Below, one piece after another: positions 47,735 to 56,780 of a stretch of DNA of 64,000 nt. Origin of the DNA: Pseudoalteromonas neustonica (GTDB lineage Bacteria; Pseudomonadota; Gammaproteobacteria; Enterobacterales; Alteromonadaceae); assembly GCF_001653135.1 (NCBI RefSeq), contig NZ_BDDS01000006.1:62001-126000 (forward strand). Reading direction: 5' to 3'. Positions within the stretch are counted from its first letter, which is position 1; each line of letters begins with the position of its first letter. Under the pieces are notes generated by a model. The model was given only the letters and a program-made list of their open reading frames with translations, was not told where the DNA came from and searched no databases. A program made the position numbers and the translations under genes.

Positions 47735-50700
47735 ATGGCCACAGTTGAGAAACAGATGACCCACAGCGAACTTAAAAAGCACTTAGAACATTTATTATTT
47801 GCCGATATTGCTAACTTTTGGCTCGATCTGTATCGCCAAAAATACTTACAGTTAGTCGATGATTTAGCTGATTGGGAGTTGATCCAAAACATCCCAGAAA
47901 ATGAAGATTTAGATACATGGCTGCTGCGTCAAGCTATTGCCTTCTTGCGTCACCAAATTGAGAAAAAACAACAGAGCTTACAAAAGTTAGATGCCGGATA
48001 CTCTCTCTTTATAGAACGATTAAGCCACGCTGAAATGAGTGCCGAACGCGAGTTTCATATCCTTGATTATGCAAAGCAACTCGGTGGAACACCAAAGCAA
48101 TTAAGCTTAGATAAACTTGCTTTCTCACGTTGGTTTGATGAGGGAGCGGTTATTAATCGCTATCAAGATAAAGTTGCCGAAATTGAACAGACTTTAAAGT
48201 TTTTAATCGGCAAACTGGGGGATTTAAGTAATCGTTATTTAAGATCATTTTCTAACAATATTGAAAAAGCATGGCAAACATTAGATTTAGAAAGCTTCTT
48301 TTTATTGTTATTGTCAAAAACTGACAATGAACATGTAAAGAATGCACTTTATCGCGCTCTGGCTAATCAAGTTCAGCTTATCCACACCTATAACGGCGCA
48401 CCAGAACTTAGCGCAAGCCTCATTGAAACTTTAGTATTGGCACTAGAGAATAGCCACACACCTCATCTAGCACGATTAGATATTTTAGAAATTTTAATCC
48501 ATCAACGCCCCACTTACCTACGCGTCTATATGGAACAGTTCATTAATGATGAAACTGAGGAATCGTTAACTTACGAGATCAAGTTATTCACCTTAGCTGC
48601 ATTTGCCAAAATATTAACAAGCCAAATCAAATTAACACCAACATGTGAAAGTTTGCTTTTACAACTAGCTGAACATGAGTACCCTCGTGTACGGCAAAGT
48701 GTTATTGAGCAGTCATCTAGCTACGAATTATCATTTCAAGAAGAGTTATTAACTGCTCGATTAAAAGCTGAAAGCCTTGATTCAGTTCGCTTTACATTAG
48801 TGAAACAGCTTAGCCACCCTCGCTTATGCAATGATAATTTTGCATTTAATTTATGGAAGCAGTTATTAAATGCCAAAGAAAGTATAGCGATAAAACGTCT
48901 AACACTTGAATTAACTGCACGTATTATGCTTAACCAACAACTTGAAACGGCTGAACCTGATGCGGTATTCACTGTATTCATCGAATGTTTAAACGCGCAA
49001 TTAACCACAGAACCTAATATTGCTATTCGCCGTTATATTACGCGGACCAGAGAGCAACTTGTTGCCTTTCAACATCAAAATATTATGGCTGAATTAGATC
49101 AAACGTTACCGCTATCTGCAGTCTCAACACTCAAACATGAAGATATTGATGAAGAATTATTAGGGCGTTTATTAAGTCGTAAAGCCCAACAGAATGAAGC
49201 CTTTAACGTTAGTAGCCGTGGTCACTCATGGCACATTAATAATGGTTATAAATATGCGTTTCGTTTGTGGCGTTTTATGCACGAGTGGCGCAACCCAAGC
49301 TCAGATAAGCGCCAAAGCTTTAACCACAGTAAAGCACGTAAGCCATCTGCATTTATGCACATTCCAAGCTGTACCGTTGCTGAGATCAGTGCCACCGATG
49401 TACCAGGAGAACCATTATTTGATGCTGTAGAACACTCAGCTCGCCCTCACCTGCCACTTCCTGATTTTTTACTTTCGGTATTAAGCCAAGATAATTTAAA
49501 ACAAGCAGCCAAAACATATACTCCAGATGGAATTTTGTGTGTCCAGCCGCCAAAGTCTTTATTTAAACGCATTAAAACTTATTTATGGTTATCTACACAC
49601 TTTGATAGCTTAGATGCTCAGCGTAAAGGTAATGACATAGAGCAAGATAATTACTTAAGAGCTTTAGAAAAGCATGGCTTTGTTTTTGAATTTAAAGCAT
49701 ATGGTCAGCAGTTAGGCTGTCAATTTCAGGTTGAAGAAAACATAAGTAAACTCTATAAAAAGCTCAGTATATCGCCACTGCTTGTAAACATATGGCTAAA
49801 CTTTAAAGAATACCTTTACTCAATTTATCAAAACAGTATTGGCCAACTCATATTCTTTGTTATCGGTTTTATGGTTTACTTTTGGGGCCGTCATATTCAT
49901 GTAAGTCAGCGTATTCGATCTGATCGTAAAGCAATCCCGGTTAGTATTGGTGGCTGGGGAACCCGTGGTAAATCAGGAACTGAGCGCTTAAAAGCAGCAC
50001 TTTTTAGTAGTTTAGCACTTAAAGTAATTACCAAAACAACCGGTTGTGAGGCTACATTAATTTACGCTCGTTCAAATGGAGAGCAATTTGAGGTGCCTTT
50101 ATTTCGTCCATTTGATAAAGCGAGCATTTGGGAGCAAAGTGACGTCTTACATTTCGCAAAAAATGTCAAAGCTGACGTTTTTTTATGGGAATGCATGGGC
50201 TTAACACCACGCTATGTCAAAATTTTACGTCAATGGATGCAAGATAACTTTTCAACAATAACGAATGCATACCCTGATCACGAAGACATATTAGGGCCAA
50301 CAGGCATTGATGTTGCAAAAGAGATGGCCAACTTTATAGCACCAAAAAGTCAGGTTTTCACAAGTGAACAAACAATGATGCCTGTATTAGAAAAAGACGC
50401 GATAAGTAAGCAAGCCAGTCTGATCCAAGTACATTGGGGTGATGGCTACCAGATAACCCCGGATATACGTGCTTTATATCCGTATGAAGAACACCCTGAT
50501 AATATTGCTTTAGTATGTAAGATGGCCGAGCACATAGGTTTAGATAAAAACTTTGTGTTTAAAGAAACTGCGCAACGTATCATTCCTGATATTGGAGTTT
50601 TACAACATTTTTGCCCAGCTCCGTTTGAAAATTTTACAATGTCTTTTATCAATAGCATGTCTGCAAATGAACGCTTGGCAACATTAGAAAACTGGCGTCG

Positions 50701-51847
50701 CTTAAATTTATTTAGCTTAAGCCATGATCCAAGCAAACAAACCATAGCGCTAATAAATAATCGCAATGACCGTGTAGCTCGTTCAAAAGTTTTTGCACAT
50801 ATTCTCGCTGAAGATCTACCATTTGATAAAATGGTCGTTATAGGCACAAATGTTGACGGTTTTTATAGTTATTACCTACAAGCATTTGAAGAACGGATAA
50901 TTAGAATCATCAACAATGATGATTTACAAGAATTTGAATCGTTATGTTCACAACTTCATTGTATTAAAGATGCAGAATCATTGGCGTTAGTTTTAAGCCA
51001 CGCACTTAATTTTGATTGTTCGGCTTCAATGTTCATAAATATGAAACAGTTGCAGCAATTTGATGACTGGTTAACAGTTCAAGCACTAACGCTCAGCACA
51101 CAGCAGCGGTTGAATATACACGATGTATTCAATCACTATTTAAGCTATCAAAATATTTCGCCTTTATTGACCGACTTAAAAGCGAATCAAGCTGAATTAC
51201 AAAAAATACTGATTACCCTTGTCAAAACTAAGTGCATACTTGTAGATAACCCGCAAGTTACGCCTGATGAGCTAACGTTTAAACTTTCATCTTTAGCTAG
51301 GCCATATTGTCACCAAGTTGTTATTGGCATGCAAAATATCAAAGGAGCTGGTTTAGGCTACGTATATAGCTGGCAACAGTGGCAACGCATTCACGATAGT
51401 ATAACGACCTTGCTAAACCCTGATAGCACAGCAGAGCAATTTAAAAAGACGCTGACTCGTTTATCTTTAATCACAAAGTTTAGCCAGTTAGAGCATGCTT
51501 ATCTACACGATTCATTGAGCCGTATAAAGCAAATGCATCATGCACAAAATGAATACAGCCAAGCTGAGCTACTTCATATTAGTGAACGTTTAGAAAACTA
51601 CTCGCATCTAGAATATGAAAATACGGAGTCTGTGCAAAAAAACCGGATTACTCGCTTTGCAACTCAAGTCGCAGAGTCATTCCTTGATGCTGGAGCCGCC
51701 GTGAAGCGTAAAAAAATTGCCAATCAGGTTTATAAAGATATTGCATCAAAACGTATTACGCTTGAAAAAGCGATTGAGGTACTTGGTAAGCTCAACCGCA
51801 ATCAAAAGCCTGGATGGCTGTCATTTTCTAATAGCAGTAAAAAATAA
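47735..51847 (+). CDS. CapB/PgsB-like Mur-ligase-type synthetase with long N-terminal extension
   Basis: A 1370-residue protein, about three times the length of Bacillus CapB. Residues 1-690 are helical, in places HEAT-like, with the family unknown. A membrane segment at about 703-720 (QLIFFVIGFMVYFWGRHI) precedes the CapB core. The Mur-ligase P-loop GGWGTRGKSGTE lies at 739-750 with Lys746. Further CapB-like segments are TKTTGCEATLIY, DVFLWECMGLTPRYV and SITNAYPDHEDILG-like ITNAYPDHEDILGPTG. A helical tail (about 1080-1370) follows. CapB/PgsB uses ATP to activate the chain carboxyl and add glutamate. The start, two bases after the previous stop, lacks a strong ribosome-binding site; coupling is likely. 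Confidence 0.82.
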   Translation: MATVEKQMTHSELKKHLEHLLFADIANFWLDLYRQKYLQLVDDLADWELIQNIPENEDLDTWLLRQAIAFLRHQIEKKQQSLQKLDAGYSLFIERLSHAEMSAEREFHILDYAKQLGGTPKQLSLDKLAFSRWFDEGAVINRYQDKVAEIEQTLKFLIGKLGDLSNRYLRSFSNNIEKAWQTLDLESFFLLLLSKTDNEHVKNALYRALANQVQLIHTYNGAPELSASLIETLVLALENSHTPHLARLDILEILIHQRPTYLRVYMEQFINDETEESLTYEIKLFTLAAFAKILTSQIKLTPTCESLLLQLAEHEYPRVRQSVIEQSSSYELSFQEELLTARLKAESLDSVRFTLVKQLSHPRLCNDNFAFNLWKQLLNAKESIAIKRLTLELTARIMLNQQLETAEPDAVFTVFIECLNAQLTTEPNIAIRRYITRTREQLVAFQHQNIMAELDQTLPLSAVSTLKHEDIDEELLGRLLSRKAQQNEAFNVSSRGHSWHINNGYKYAFRLWRFMHEWRNPSSDKRQSFNHSKARKPSAFMHIPSCTVAEISATDVPGEPLFDAVEHSARPHLPLPDFLLSVLSQDNLKQAAKTYTPDGILCVQPPKSLFKRIKTYLWLSTHFDSLDAQRKGNDIEQDNYLRALEKHGFVFEFKAYGQQLGCQFQVEENISKLYKKLSISPLLVNIWLNFKEYLYSIYQNSIGQLIFFVIGFMVYFWGRHIHVSQRIRSDRKAIPVSIGGWGTRGKSGTERLKAALFSSLALKVITKTTGCEATLIYARSNGEQFEVPLFRPFDKASIWEQSDVLHFAKNVKADVFLWECMGLTPRYVKILRQWMQDNFSTITNAYPDHEDILGPTGIDVAKEMANFIAPKSQVFTSEQTMMPVLEKDAISKQASLIQVHWGDGYQITPDIRALYPYEEHPDNIALVCKMAEHIGLDKNFVFKETAQRIIPDIGVLQHFCPAPFENFTMSFINSMSANERLATLENWRRLNLFSLSHDPSKQTIALINNRNDRVARSKVFAHILAEDLPFDKMVVIGTNVDGFYSYYLQAFEERIIRIINNDDLQEFESLCSQLHCIKDAESLALVLSHALNFDCSASMFINMKQLQQFDDWLTVQALTLSTQQRLNIHDVFNHYLSYQNISPLLTDLKANQAELQKILITLVKTKCILVDNPQVTPDELTFKLSSLARPYCHQVVIGMQNIKGAGLGYVYSWQQWQRIHDSITTLLNPDSTAEQFKKTLTRLSLITKFSQLEHAYLHDSLSRIKQMHHAQNEYSQAELLHISERLENYSHLEYENTESVQKNRITRFATQVAESFLDAGAAVKRKKIANQVYKDIASKRITLEKAIEVLGKLNRNQKPGWLSFSNSSKK

Positions 51848-52165
51848 CCGCTATTGCATCACCTCTACTCATGTACAAACCTTTTAGTACTAGGGTTTGT
51901 ATATGCTATTAAACTTACTTACTAGCAATGTAACTTGCTAAAAATAAAGAATAAAAAAATATTATTTTTTTATTCTTTATTTTATTTTTCTAACTCACTG
52001 TTTCAAAATGATTGTTGTACTGTTGCCTGTTTTTAATCTCCATAAACGCAATAATATTCATGCTCAGCATTTGACCAACGCCATAAAATATAGCACAATA
52101 GTATCATATTAAGTTAAACATCCTGTTAACATAATCAGATGTAATGATCTGGTAGGAGAAGAATT
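51848..52165. other. Gap between the CapB-like operon and the secreted protein gene
   Basis: No open frame of note. It holds a small hairpin (TACAAACC at 51874 paired with GGTTTGTA ending at 51901) and the long AT-rich hairpin listed separately, then the ribosome-binding site AGGAGAA of the next gene at its right end. Confidence 0.5.
51941..51983. terminator. Perfect 20-bp AT-rich hairpin ending the operon
   Basis: The arm AAAATAAAGAATAAAAAAAT at 51941-51960 has its exact complement at 51964-51983 with a 3-base loop. Only one G:C pair is present. It lies about 95 bases after the operon's last stop codon and is followed by more T. It could act as a terminator or as a mRNA 3' end, though low GC is unusual for that. 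Confidence 0.5.
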
Positions 52166-53380
52166 ATGAAAAACTCAGTCTTTAAGCTTGCAGCATTACC
52201 TTTATTACTTGCATCTAGTTTCACAATGGCTAGCACTAACTTAGTTGCTAATGGTTCATTTGAAGACACTGCTGCATTTTCTGGTTCATGGAGCCTATTA
52301 AATGAATTACCAGGATGGCAACGTTCGGCTAATGCAAATTTTGAAATTCAAACGTCTGCACTAAATATCGTAACAGCTCAAGACGGCTCTAAATACATCG
52401 AGCTTGATTCAACAGCTAACTACAGTGCATTTCAAACTCTTGCTACCGAAGAAGATCATAACTATGAAGTGAGCTTTTATTACTCAGCCCGTGTAAATGG
52501 TAATGAAACAACAAATAAAGCCGAAGTATATTGGGACGGTGAGTTACTAGATACGCTTAATGCTACAACCAAAGGCTGGACAAAATTTACTTACACTGTA
52601 AAAGCGAGTTCTACAGCAACTGAGTTAAAATTTGTTGGCGCAGGTGCATCCGATTCTGTTGGTGGATTTATTGATGATGTACAAGTAACAACATCATGTG
52701 CTTCTGGTTTATATGGCATCAATAACTTTGGCTCTAACGAAGATGGGTTTGTTTATCACTTTGATACACAAAATAATACCTACTCTACTGTTGCCGGTTT
52801 ATCAAATACAGCATCAAACATTGCATCTCACAATGGCGTGTTGTACTTCATGGAACAGTTAGATAAGTCGACTAAAGAGTCTCAGGTTTTATCACTCAAT
52901 CTTGCTGATAATACTCAAGCTTTAGTTACTGCAACTAATTCATACCCAATCTATCGTTCTGCAATGAATGCTGATGGCTTATCATTGCGTGCAACAAGTA
53001 AGACATACATGTACGATTTCGATATAGCGACGGGTGATAAAACAGTACTAGGCAAATTATCTTTCCCTGGTGACTCGTTTGCTGATGGTGATATTGCTTA
53101 CTCTGCTGATAACAACATTCTATACGTACTAACAGGTAAAGCACTTTATACTGTTGACCAAGGTTCGTTAGCGTTATCTTTAATCGGTGAACATGGTGTT
53201 GACCAAGCGTCAGGTATCGCAATCGCCGCTGATGGTAGTATTTATGTATCTGGTCGTGTTAAAGGTGAAAATGCTAAAATCTTTATGCTGAACCAAAATA
53301 CAGCTGTAGCGACATTTGTAATGGATGGCCCTTCACACGTTAATGATTTAACATTTGTTGATAGCAACTACTGCAACTAA
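52166..53380 (+). CDS. Secreted protein with carbohydrate-binding-like and beta-propeller-like parts
   Basis: A 404-residue exported protein; the signal peptide (FKLAALPLLLASSFTMAS) is cleaved near residue 23. Residues 24-175 fit a DUF642/CBM-like jelly-roll found in surface proteins (NLVANGSFEDTAAF, YEVSFYYSARV, FIDDVQVTTSC). Residues about 178-404 show repeated beta-blades (LYGINNFGSNEDGFVYHFDT, GIAIAADGSIYVSGR), like a propeller. Its role is unknown. It follows the polyglutamate-like operon on the same strand but behind a hairpin, so it probably has its own promoter. Good ribosome-binding site and terminator. Confidence 0.72.
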   Translation: MKNSVFKLAALPLLLASSFTMASTNLVANGSFEDTAAFSGSWSLLNELPGWQRSANANFEIQTSALNIVTAQDGSKYIELDSTANYSAFQTLATEEDHNYEVSFYYSARVNGNETTNKAEVYWDGELLDTLNATTKGWTKFTYTVKASSTATELKFVGAGASDSVGGFIDDVQVTTSCASGLYGINNFGSNEDGFVYHFDTQNNTYSTVAGLSNTASNIASHNGVLYFMEQLDKSTKESQVLSLNLADNTQALVTATNSYPIYRSAMNADGLSLRATSKTYMYDFDIATGDKTVLGKLSFPGDSFADGDIAYSADNNILYVLTGKALYTVDQGSLALSLIGEHGVDQASGIAIAADGSIYVSGRVKGENAKIFMLNQNTAVATFVMDGPSHVNDLTFVDSNYCN

Positions 53381-53396
53381 TCGCTGAATCTACTTT

Positions 53397-53424
53397 AAAA
53401 GCCAGTCAATGACTGGCTTTTTTG
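53397..53424 (+). terminator. Rho-independent terminator after the secreted protein gene
   Basis: AAAAGCCAGTCA / TGACTGGCTTTTTT with almost no loop, 17 bases after the stop codon. Confidence 0.88.
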
Positions 53425-53537
53425 TTTCTATAAAAATACAAGTAAATACTTGTCTATACAATTTAACTTTATACGCATGTTCTTCAACGTGTAACACTTC
53501 CCCTAGTAAACCATGGTATGTATACTGATCCGCGATT

Positions 53538-53660
53538 GCAGCTAGGATAAGGGTGTGACTCTTACCTCTGAGTAATAACTCAGTTAGCAAACCATTACCT
53601 TAGCTGCATTACAATAATATTCACGGCCACCCGTTCAAACAGTGCCTTAAGCACGGAACG
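53538..53660 (+). other. Structured region in the leader of the peptide transporter gene
   Basis: GCAGCTAGG at 53538 can pair with CCTTAGCTGC ending at 53606 (one bulge), enclosing two hairpins: TAAGGGT/ACTCTTA and CTGAGT/ACTCAG. A second hairpin follows at 53632-53660 (CGTTC...GAACG around GTGC...GCAC). This could be a structured 5' leader or small RNA upstream of the transporter. Alternatively, the minus strand has a 66-codon frame (53390-53590, TTG start, AAGG at seven bases) across the same place. I could not decide between them and see no known riboswitch class. The rest of the 53381-53711 gap shows only the terminator. Confidence 0.4.
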
Positions 53661-53711
53661 ATCAAAGCAAAAATAAGGCCGTTATAACAAACATTAAGTT
53701 AGGAATTAAAT

Positions 53712-55142
53712 ATGAGTTCATTACCTAAGGCAGGTGATTTTTTAGGGCATCCTAAGGGGTTATTCCTGTTGTTCGGCACAGAAATGTGGGAACGTTTTGG
53801 TTATTATGGCATGCGTGCCATTTTGGTTCTGTATCTAGTAGCAATTGTACAAGATGGTGGCTTTGGTTGGAGTAATGCAGACGCCTTAAGCCTATACGGT
53901 ACATTTACAATGGCTGTTTATATTACGCCACTGTTTGGTGGTTGGTTAGCCGATAACGTGCTTGGACAACGTAAAGCTATCGTAATTGGTGGTTTATTGA
54001 TGGCTGCAGGTCATTTTACCATGGGTATTCCTCATGATATGTTGGCAGGACAAGAAGAGAATATTTTCTATCTTGGCCTTGCCTTATTATGTTTGGGTAA
54101 TGGTTTATTCAAACCAAATATCTCAACTATGGTTGGTGATTTATATCAAGAAGGCGATCAACGTCGTGATGGCGCGTTCACTATCTTCTATATGGGTATT
54201 AATATTGGTGGTGCACTTGGTCCATTAGTTGCGGGTTATGCGGCAGCGTCAATGGGTTGGCAATATGGCTTCATCGTAGCTGGTATTGGTATGCTTATCT
54301 CTGTAGCAATGCAAGTTATGCTAAGCAATAAATACTTAGGCAATATCGGTATCGAGCCGGCAGTAAAAATTGCGCAAGCACAGTCAAACTCAAACACCAA
54401 AGAGCCTCTAACTAAAGTTGAAACTGACCGTATTAAAGTTATTTTCACTATGAGTGTATTTAGTATCATTTTCTGGATGGGTTTTGAGCAAGCCGGCGGC
54501 TTAATGAACTTATTTGCAAATGATTATACTGATCGTATGCTTTTTGATTTTGAAATTCCTGCATCATGGTTCCAATCATTAAACTCTATTTTCATTATCG
54601 TTTTTGCACCTATGGTTGCCATTATTTGGTTGAAACTTGATAAGCGTGAACCTGACTCGCCAATCAAATTCGCCATTGCTTTAATTTTCTTAGCACTTGG
54701 TTTTGTGACTATGATTTTAGCTTTATTAAGCCAAGGTGAAGGTGAACCATTACAAATCAGTATGATGTGGTTAGTGTTATTCTACTTATTCCATACGTTG
54801 GGTGAGTTATGTTTATCGCCAATTGGCTTATCAATGGTAAGTAAACTGGCACCACTGCGTTTAGCATCAATGCTAATGGGTATTTGGTTCTTATGTACCG
54901 CTGTTGCCAATAAGATTGCAGGCTTTGTTGGTTCATTCTTAGGTGAAGGCGAAGAAGCTCTCGATAATGCACTAGGTATTTTCATTGGTCTTGGCGCTAC
55001 AGCGGTTATTTCAGCTGTGATCATGTACTTACTAAGCGATAAGTTAGTTAAGTGGATGCACGGTGCTGAAGGTCAACATGAACCGCATACACAAGAGCAT
55101 ATCTTAGCTGAAGAACTTGAAGTTGTAGCTGATAAGCAGTAA
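53712..55142 (+). CDS. Proton-dependent oligopeptide transporter (POT/PTR family)
   Basis: A 476-residue inner-membrane importer of di- and tripeptides driven by protons. Family signatures are the early MWERFGYYGMRAILVLYL (with the ExxERFxYY-type motif), GLALLCLGNGLFKPNISTMVGDLY and FTIFYMGINIGGALGPL (PTR2 signature). About 14 membrane segments are present. It resembles E. coli DtpA/DtpB but cannot be assigned to one. Terminator downstream and a structured leader upstream. Confidence 0.93.
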   Translation: MSSLPKAGDFLGHPKGLFLLFGTEMWERFGYYGMRAILVLYLVAIVQDGGFGWSNADALSLYGTFTMAVYITPLFGGWLADNVLGQRKAIVIGGLLMAAGHFTMGIPHDMLAGQEENIFYLGLALLCLGNGLFKPNISTMVGDLYQEGDQRRDGAFTIFYMGINIGGALGPLVAGYAAASMGWQYGFIVAGIGMLISVAMQVMLSNKYLGNIGIEPAVKIAQAQSNSNTKEPLTKVETDRIKVIFTMSVFSIIFWMGFEQAGGLMNLFANDYTDRMLFDFEIPASWFQSLNSIFIIVFAPMVAIIWLKLDKREPDSPIKFAIALIFLALGFVTMILALLSQGEGEPLQISMMWLVLFYLFHTLGELCLSPIGLSMVSKLAPLRLASMLMGIWFLCTAVANKIAGFVGSFLGEGEEALDNALGIFIGLGATAVISAVIMYLLSDKLVKWMHGAEGQHEPHTQEHILAEELEVVADKQ

Positions 55143-55160
55143 TCGATACGTTATAAATTT

Positions 55161-55191
55161 AAAAACGGCACTTACATAAGTGTCGTTTTTA
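55161..55191 (+). terminator. Terminator after the peptide transporter
   Basis: AAAAACGGCACTTA / TAAGTGTCGTTTTT, with one G-U pair, 19 bases after the stop. Confidence 0.85.
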
Positions 55192-55581
55192 CTTAAGGGC
55201 AATAAAATATGAATGATGTAAATAAATAAGTACACAACCGCATCGTTATTGCCATCCCAAATAGTGTTATATCTTAAATCCACCCTGCGCGTTCATTCTC
55301 TGTGAATCATTAATAAAACCATGTAAAATAACAACTTTAATAAATAACATGGCTTTTCTATAAGCTCAAAAACAAGGATTTATTACTTTTATAGATTATT
55401 GTGCTCTATACAGAATGCGTTTTAACCTGCATTAACCTCCCCCGAAAAGGGACTGTATCTTTTATTTTACAATTGCTCGCAAAGCTAAATAAATAGCGGC
55501 TCTTCCCCTAATCGCATTTATGGTTAATCATCTGCTGTATTAAATACAACAAGACGCAGTGCTTATTGCGGGAGAATTAAA
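55192..55581. other. Gap upstream of hppD
   Basis: About 390 bases without a convincing frame. It holds a TyrR-box-like site at 55454 and the hppD ribosome-binding site (GGGAG at 55570-55574). No repeat copy or other structure was seen. Confidence 0.5.
55454..55471. promoter_or_regulatory. Possible TyrR box upstream of hppD
   Basis: TGTATC-N6-TTTACA matches the TyrR box TGTAAA-N6-TTTACA at 10 of 12 fixed positions, including the perfect right half. It lies about 110 bases before the hppD start. TyrR-type regulators control tyrosine breakdown in several gammaproteobacteria, and tyrR is in this window. Confidence 0.45.
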
Positions 55582-56628
55582 ATGAGTGAAGTAAATAACC
55601 CTTTAGGTTTAGTTGGTATCGAGTTTACTGAATACGCAACACCTGATGCAGATTACATGGATAAAGTATTTACCGATTTTGGTTTTTCAAAATTAAAGAC
55701 CTTTAAAGGTAAAGATATTGTTTATTACAACCAAAACGATATTAACTTTTTACTAAATAATGAGCGCGATGGTTTCTCAGCTGAGTTCGCTAAAAGCCAT
55801 GGTCCAGCAATTTGCTCAATGGGTTGGCGTGTTGAGAATGCACAAAAAGCATTTGAAACAGCAGTAGAGCGCGGTGCAAAACCAGCGACTGATTCAACGC
55901 ATAAAGATTTACCATACCCTGCTATTTACGGCATTGGCGACAGCTTAATTTACTTCATTGAACAATTTGGCGATAAAGGCTCTATTTATGAGCAAGACTT
56001 TGAAGATCTAAGTGAACAAAACATTGTTGATGACAAAGGCTTTATCCGCATCGATCATTTAACTAATAATGTTTACAAAGGCACTATGGAAACATGGGCT
56101 AACTTCTACAAAAACGTATTTGGTTTTACAGAAGTTCGCTACTTTGACATTAAAGGTCAAAAAACAGCCTTGATCTCGTATGCACTTAAATCACCATGTG
56201 GCACCTTCTCTATCCCTATTAATGAAGGTAAAGGCAGTGATAACAACCAAATTGATGAATACCTTGGTGAATACAACGGCCCAGGCGTTCAGCATTTAGC
56301 GTTTCTAACTGATGACTTAGTAAGCTCGCTTGATAAACTTGATAAATCAACAATCGCGACTTTAGATATTATCCCTGAGTACTACGACACTATTTTTGAC
56401 CGTGTACCGTGGGTTGCTGAAGATAAAGAAAAAATTCGCCAGCACCAAATCCTTGTTGATAGCCAAAGTGAAAATTGTTATTTACTACAAATTTTCTCTA
56501 AGAACTTATTTGGCCCAATCTTCATTGAAATGATCCAACGTGTTGATGACGGTGGCTTTGGTGAAGGTAACTTCCAAGCGTTGTTTGAATCAATCGAGCG
56601 TGACCAAGAGCGTCGCGGCGTTTTATAA
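55582..56628 (+). CDS. hppD: 4-Hydroxyphenylpyruvate dioxygenase
   Basis: HppD turns 4-hydroxyphenylpyruvate into homogentisate, the second step of tyrosine breakdown, using Fe(II). The 348-residue protein has two VOC domains; the iron ligands are H159 (RIDHLTNNV), H238 (VQHLAFLTDD) and E316 (FIEMIQRVDDGGFGEGNF). Length is typical of bacterial HppD. The next gene is fahA on the same strand, separated by a terminator. The intermediate gene hmgA is not in this window. Confidence 0.96.
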   Translation: MSEVNNPLGLVGIEFTEYATPDADYMDKVFTDFGFSKLKTFKGKDIVYYNQNDINFLLNNERDGFSAEFAKSHGPAICSMGWRVENAQKAFETAVERGAKPATDSTHKDLPYPAIYGIGDSLIYFIEQFGDKGSIYEQDFEDLSEQNIVDDKGFIRIDHLTNNVYKGTMETWANFYKNVFGFTEVRYFDIKGQKTALISYALKSPCGTFSIPINEGKGSDNNQIDEYLGEYNGPGVQHLAFLTDDLVSSLDKLDKSTIATLDIIPEYYDTIFDRVPWVAEDKEKIRQHQILVDSQSENCYLLQIFSKNLFGPIFIEMIQRVDDGGFGEGNFQALFESIERDQERRGVL

Positions 56629-56646
56629 ACACCGTTTTTAAAATTT

Positions 56647-56674
56647 AAAAAGCAGCGTATTTCGCTGCTTTTTG
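56647..56674 (+). terminator. Rho-independent terminator after hppD
   Basis: AAAAAGCAGCG / CGCTGCTTTTT around TATTT, 19 bases after the hppD stop. It suggests that fahA has its own promoter. Confidence 0.88.
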
Positions 56675-56780
56675 TCGTTTCATCTGTTTTATAAATGACA
56701 ATCTGATTTTCACTGTTTAAATCGCGCTATTTGTCACCATATCCCTGTAAAGCGTGACTGACTAAACCAAAGGAAATGTA

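Noticed and set aside
50446..50847. 133-codon minus-strand frame inside the CapB-like gene
   Set aside because: It is opposite strongly conserved CapB-type sequence. Composition is as expected of an antisense frame.
53538..53606. Folded region considered as a tRNA, integron attC site or known riboswitch
   Set aside because: No seven-base anticodon loop or T-loop, no attC core pattern, and no match to TPP, lysine, glycine or c-di-GMP motif layouts that I could recognise.
55500..55581. Possible sigma-54 promoter before hppD
   Set aside because: No GG-N10-GC pair with flanking consensus was found, and the TyrR protein here lacks the GAFTGA loop needed for sigma-54.
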